Assembly (NCBI GenBank): GCA_023248175.1
Contig: JAHFFC010000006.1
Span: 1-9,155 of the forward strand
DNA length: 9,155 nucleotides
Direction: 5' to 3'
From: Candidatus Omnitrophota bacterium
GTDB lineage: Bacteria; Omnitrophota; Gorgyraeia; JACOVV01
The position numbers were made by a program, and so were the translations under genes. The notes under the pieces were generated by a model. That model was not told where the DNA came from and made no database searches. It saw only the letters and a program-made list of their open reading frames with translations. The first letter of the stretch is position 1; every line of letters starts with the position of its first letter. This document shows positions 6,481 to 9,155 of this stretch, one piece after another.

Positions 6481-6504
6481 GCGAAGTCGAAGGGGTGAGG
6501 GTGA
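6471..6504 (+). repeat. Dispersed-type repeat (LSEVEG-encoding word) between murE and murF
   Basis: The 24-nt word at 6471-6494 contains GTCCTGAGCGAAGTCGAAGG. In the murF frame it reads PVLSEVEG. I recall this word as a frequent dispersed repeat in many bacterial genomes, often fused to protein ends in annotations; not searched here. GGTGAGGGTGA follows, a motif often next to CCCTCTCCCC-type palindromes. It supplies the murE stop codon and fills the gap before murF. Confidence 0.55.
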
Positions 6505-6512
6505 AGAGAAAG

Positions 6513-7859
6513 ATGTTCCAACTAGCAGAAGTACTCAAAGCAGTCAATGGCCAGTGGGTCTTCGGCGATATACAACGTCAGTCCATCGGTGTCTCTACCG
6601 ATTCACGGACTCTTCGTCACGGTGATATCTTTATTGCTTTGACTGGCGATCGTTTTGATGGTCATCGTTTCTTAAGAGAAGTCATCAGGAAGGGGGCTGT
6701 TGCTCTCATCATCTCTGATGAAAAAGCCGCTGAGGGAATTGGCAGGGTTCCGATTATTTCAGTGACGGATACGCGGAGAGCTCTGGGAGATTTGGCGCGC
6801 TGGCACCGACGTCGGTTTAAGGGGCCTGTCATCGCTGTCACTGGCAGCTGCGGGAAAACCAGTACCAAGGAGATGATCGGATCAGTACTCGCCGCGCGCG
6901 GCCCCATCCTCAAGAGCGAAGGAACTGAGAACAATGATATCGGTGTTCCATTGACTTTGCTGAAACTTCGCCCTGAACAGTGGGCCGCTGTGGTTGAAAT
7001 GGGGATGAATCATCTGGGGGAGATTCGCTACCTCGCCCGGATCGGAGAACCCCAGATTGGCGTCATCACCAATGTGGCGGCGGCTCACCTTGAAGGGGTC
7101 GGGAGTATTGAACAAGTGGCTCAGGCGAAATGTGAACTGCTCGATGTCATGGGGCCTGAGGGAATTGCCATCCTCAACGGGGATGACGAGGTTCTAATGC
7201 GGGCGGCAAAAAATTATCCCTGCAGGAAGGTGACATTCGGGTTTAATCCCTCCTGCGATATTCGTCTTAACAGTGAAGAGTTTCCGTCCAATTTGTCTGT
7301 TCCTTTTCAGAAGTCCAATGCTCTGGCGGCCATCGCCGTTGCGAAACTGCTGGATATTCCTCAAGAGGGAGCTTTGCAAGTGCTTGCTCAATGGACTCCT
7401 CCCAAAGGACGGTTGGAAGTCAAAAAAGGGAGAGGGTTCTGGATGATTGATGACACCTATAATGCCAATCCACTCTCGACACGGGTGGCGCTTGAGTTCC
7501 TCAGGGATTTCCAAACCTCAGGCAGGCGAATTGCCGTTCTTTCTGATATGCTGGAACTGGGGATGGAATCCGAGAAGTGGCATTACCATTTAGGAGAGCA
7601 GGTCGCTTGCATGGGATTGGATCGTTTGATATTGACGGGAAGTTTTGCAAAAGAGATTCAGAAGGGGGCGCTCGAAAGTGGCATGGGACAGGCAGCCGTC
7701 CAGATAGCGGAGAATCATCAGGAAATTATCGGTAAAATCATCGCCGAAATGAGCCCGCAGGATGTCATTCTTGTGAAGGGATCTCGTCGGATGAAAATGG
7801 AAGTCATTGTGGAAGGACTGAGCTCTTATGTTTTACCATCTGCTGTATCCGTTGCATGA
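6513..7859 (+). CDS. murF: UDP-MurNAc-tripeptide:D-Ala-D-Ala ligase MurF
   Basis: MurF adds D-Ala-D-Ala to UDP-MurNAc-tripeptide, completing the pentapeptide precursor. From ATG 6513 the protein is 448 aa (E. coli 452). Motifs seen are STDSRTLRHGDIFIAL in domain 1, the P-loop GSCGKTSTK (from G111), NNDIGVPLTLL, EMGMNHLGEI, NVAAAHLEG, AKCELLD and, in domain 3, DDTYNANP. ATG 6513 is preferred because MFQLAEVLKAVNG matches the usual MurF start. Upstream in-frame starts (ATG 6468, GTG 6495, GTG 6501) would add residues encoded by the repeat. The SD is unclear: GAGG at 6497-6500 lies 12 nt upstream, inside repeat DNA. The end overlaps mraY by 32 nt. Confidence 0.96.
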   Translation: MFQLAEVLKAVNGQWVFGDIQRQSIGVSTDSRTLRHGDIFIALTGDRFDGHRFLREVIRKGAVALIISDEKAAEGIGRVPIISVTDTRRALGDLARWHRRRFKGPVIAVTGSCGKTSTKEMIGSVLAARGPILKSEGTENNDIGVPLTLLKLRPEQWAAVVEMGMNHLGEIRYLARIGEPQIGVITNVAAAHLEGVGSIEQVAQAKCELLDVMGPEGIAILNGDDEVLMRAAKNYPCRKVTFGFNPSCDIRLNSEEFPSNLSVPFQKSNALAAIAVAKLLDIPQEGALQVLAQWTPPKGRLEVKKGRGFWMIDDTYNANPLSTRVALEFLRDFQTSGRRIAVLSDMLELGMESEKWHYHLGEQVACMGLDRLILTGSFAKEIQKGALESGMGQAAVQIAENHQEIIGKIIAEMSPQDVILVKGSRRMKMEVIVEGLSSYVLPSAVSVA

Positions 7860-8916
7860 ATACTGGTCTTTTTTTAATCTATTCCGCTATATCACCGTTC
7901 GGGCGGCGTTAGCTTATTGCATTTCCTTCGGTTTGGTTTTATTTTTAGGTCCAAGGGTCATCCAGTATTTGAAAGAGCTAGGGGCGCGCCAGCAGATTCG
8001 CAAAGAAGGATATGAAAAACTCTACCAATTGCAAAAAGGAAAACAACAGACGCCGACCATGGGTGGAGTTTTGGTTCTTTTTGCGGTTACGGTGGCGACA
8101 CTTCTTTGTGTTGACTGGACACAGCATCGTGTCTTATGGGCGTTGGTAGTGATGGTGGGACTGGGCGTGATTGGTTTTGTAGACGACTATATGAAGATGA
8201 CACAGAAAAATGCCAAGGGACTTCCGGGGACATTAAAATTATTAGGACAAATTACGCTCGGTATCGTTTTAGGGATTTATCTATTTACAGATTTGAACTT
8301 TTCTGCGACCAGTGAAGTTCCCTTCTTAAAAAATCTAACGATTCAATGGGGTATTTGGTATATTCCTTTCACGGCATTAGTCATTACAGGAAGCTCTAAC
8401 GCGGTAAACTTAACTGATGGACTCGATGGACTTGCCATCGGTTGTTTGATTCTGGTTAGCGTAGCGTTCGCCTTGATGAGTTATATCAGCGGCCATTTCA
8501 ACTTCAGCGCTTATCTGGGAGTATCCTACATACGTGGGGGTGGAGAGCTTGCCATTTTCTGCTCAGCTCTCGTTGGTGCCGGAATGGGATTTTTGTGGTT
8601 CAACACCTACCCTGCTACGATCTTTATGGGAGACACAGGGGCGCTGGGACTTGGCGGCGCCATCGGCGTTGTGGCCTTAATGATCAAAAAAGAATTGCTT
8701 CTGCTTCTGGTCGGTGGCGTTTTCGTGATAGAGGCAGTCTCGGTGATTTTACAGGCTGGTTCCTATCGTTTGCGGGGGAAGAGGGTTTTTAGAATGGCAC
8801 CGATCCATCATCATTTTCAATTGGAAGGATGGCCTGAACCCCAAGTCATTGTGCGGTTCTGGATTATTGGGTCGTTGTTGGTTTTGTTGTGTTTGGCGAC
8901 GTTGAAATTGAGATAA
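7828..8916 (+). CDS. mraY: Phospho-N-acetylmuramoyl-pentapeptide-transferase MraY
   Basis: MraY transfers phospho-MurNAc-pentapeptide from UDP to undecaprenyl phosphate, forming lipid I at the inner face of the cytoplasmic membrane. The 362-aa length matches E. coli (360), and about ten hydrophobic segments are visible. The N-terminus FYHLLYPLHEY followed by FNLFRYITVRAALA is highly characteristic. Other motifs are TPTMGG, VDDYMK (catalytic Asp pair D119-D120), NAVNLTDGLDGLA, FMGDTGALGLGG (D269) and FRMAPIHHHF followed by GWPEPQVIVRFWI. ATG 7828 lies within the 3' end of murF, with GGAAGGA (7811-7817) 10 nt upstream, so translation is probably coupled to murF. The stop is followed by 133 nt of repeat-rich DNA before murD. 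Confidence 0.98.
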   Translation: MFYHLLYPLHEYWSFFNLFRYITVRAALAYCISFGLVLFLGPRVIQYLKELGARQQIRKEGYEKLYQLQKGKQQTPTMGGVLVLFAVTVATLLCVDWTQHRVLWALVVMVGLGVIGFVDDYMKMTQKNAKGLPGTLKLLGQITLGIVLGIYLFTDLNFSATSEVPFLKNLTIQWGIWYIPFTALVITGSSNAVNLTDGLDGLAIGCLILVSVAFALMSYISGHFNFSAYLGVSYIRGGGELAIFCSALVGAGMGFLWFNTYPATIFMGDTGALGLGGAIGVVALMIKKELLLLLVGGVFVIEAVSVILQAGSYRLRGKRVFRMAPIHHHFQLEGWPEPQVIVRFWIIGSLLVLLCLATLKLR

Positions 8917-8919
8917 AAC

Positions 8920-9003
8920 GGGTTCGCGGGTTAGCCTGTTAGCCTGTTGGTCGGGGTTTATTTAATCCATAAACTCGCTAACTCGTGAACTCGCAAACCC
9001 GCA
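8920..9003 (+). repeat. Inverted arrays of an 8-bp word between mraY and murD
   Basis: On the left are four consecutive 8-mers, GGGTTCGC, GGGTTAGC, CTGTTAGC and CTGTTGGT (8920-8951). On the right are four 8-mers in the opposite sense, AACTCGCT, AACTCGTG, AACTCGCA and AACCCGCA (8972-9003). The two arrays pair imperfectly (about 22 of 32 positions), and the centre forms a perfect 6-bp stem GTTTAT / ATAAAC (8956-8961, 8969-8974) with a 7-nt loop. There is no T-tract. The layout of short words on both sides parallels the element at 1879-1971. No gene is visible in the 133-nt gap. Confidence 0.72.
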
Positions 9004-9049
9004 AAGGTGAAAATAGAAGAAGGCTGAATAGTTACGATAAAACAACAAA

Positions 9050-9155
9050 ATGAATATGAATTTTCCATGTAAACGCGTCACCATCATCGGTCTTGGCAAA
9101 AGCGGCATTGCCGTCGCGAAACTGCTGGCGCGAAACGGCTATAAAGTTAAAATAA
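9050..9155 (+). CDS. murD: UDP-MurNAc-L-alanine:D-glutamate ligase MurD, N-terminal start (partial)
   Basis: The first 35 codons are present before the window ends. RVTIIGLGKSGIAVAKLLARNGYKVKI is the glycine-rich UDP-binding start typical of MurD (IGLGKSG near the N-terminus). MurD adds D-Glu to UDP-MurNAc-L-Ala, and its place after mraY is standard in dcw clusters. ATG 9050 is the first in-frame start after a TAA at 9038; ATG 9056 is equally possible. No good SD is visible: the nearest purine run, AGAAGAAGG (9015-9023), ends 26 nt upstream. The catalytic domains lie outside the window. Confidence 0.88.
   Translation, partial: MNMNFPCKRVTIIGLGKSGIAVAKLLARNGYKVKI

Noticed and set aside
6429..6512. 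Longer MurF with an upstream start at GTG 6429 or ATG 6468
   Set aside because: The extra residues are encoded by the end of murE and by repeat DNA and do not resemble a MurF N-terminus.
8972..9003. CRISPR-like array
   Set aside because: Units are 8 bp with no spacers; this is a micro-tandem repeat.
1..9155. A novel multi-gene system
   Set aside because: All genes are recognised truB-ribF and dcw members in standard order; the novelty is confined to non-coding elements.

Overview
The window is a well-preserved stretch of bacterial chromosome. It carries the end of a truB-ribF unit followed by the 5' half of the division and cell wall (dcw) cluster. All genes are on the + strand, in this order: truB (3' end only), ribF, mraZ, rsmH, ftsL, ftsI, murE, murF, mraY, murD (5' end only). 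I see no tRNA, rRNA, CRISPR array, transposase or prophage gene. MurE carries the DNPR motif of meso-diaminopimelate-adding enzymes, which suggests a Gram-negative-type peptidoglycan. Base composition is balanced. The repeat-rich gene junctions resemble what I recall from uncultivated, metagenome-derived lineages such as Omnitrophota, but that placement is a weak inference.

Layout: positions 1-1081 hold truB and ribF, nearly abutting. Positions 1082-1241 form the regulatory gap. It contains a weak possible terminator, a sigma70-like promoter (1174-1202) and three AGTGG-containing boxes at exact 10-bp spacing (1202-1228) that run into the mraZ ribosome binding site; this is the expected MraZ operator. 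The dcw genes follow. Several junctions are tight: rsmH/ftsL overlap by 7 nt, ftsI/murE by 4 nt and murF/mraY by 32 nt, and ftsL/ftsI are 17 nt apart. This argues for one translationally coupled operon.

Function: MraZ is the cluster's transcription factor and RsmH methylates 16S rRNA. FtsL and FtsI are septal membrane proteins. MurD, MurE and MurF are the Mur ligases that add D-Glu, meso-DAP and D-Ala-D-Ala to UDP-MurNAc-peptide. MraY moves the finished UDP-MurNAc-pentapeptide onto undecaprenyl phosphate to make lipid I. RibF makes FMN and FAD, and TruB makes pseudouridine 55 in tRNA.

The unusual part is non-coding. The three loose junctions inside the cluster (mraZ/rsmH, murE/murF, mraY/murD) each contain short repetitive or palindromic elements. 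These elements appear to have supplied new protein ends: a 38-residue repeat-encoded N-terminal extension on RsmH and a repeat-encoded C-terminal tail on MurE. There is also a perfect 12-bp inverted repeat inside mraZ, over its second signature motif. I found no convincing new multi-gene system; the genes themselves are ordinary.
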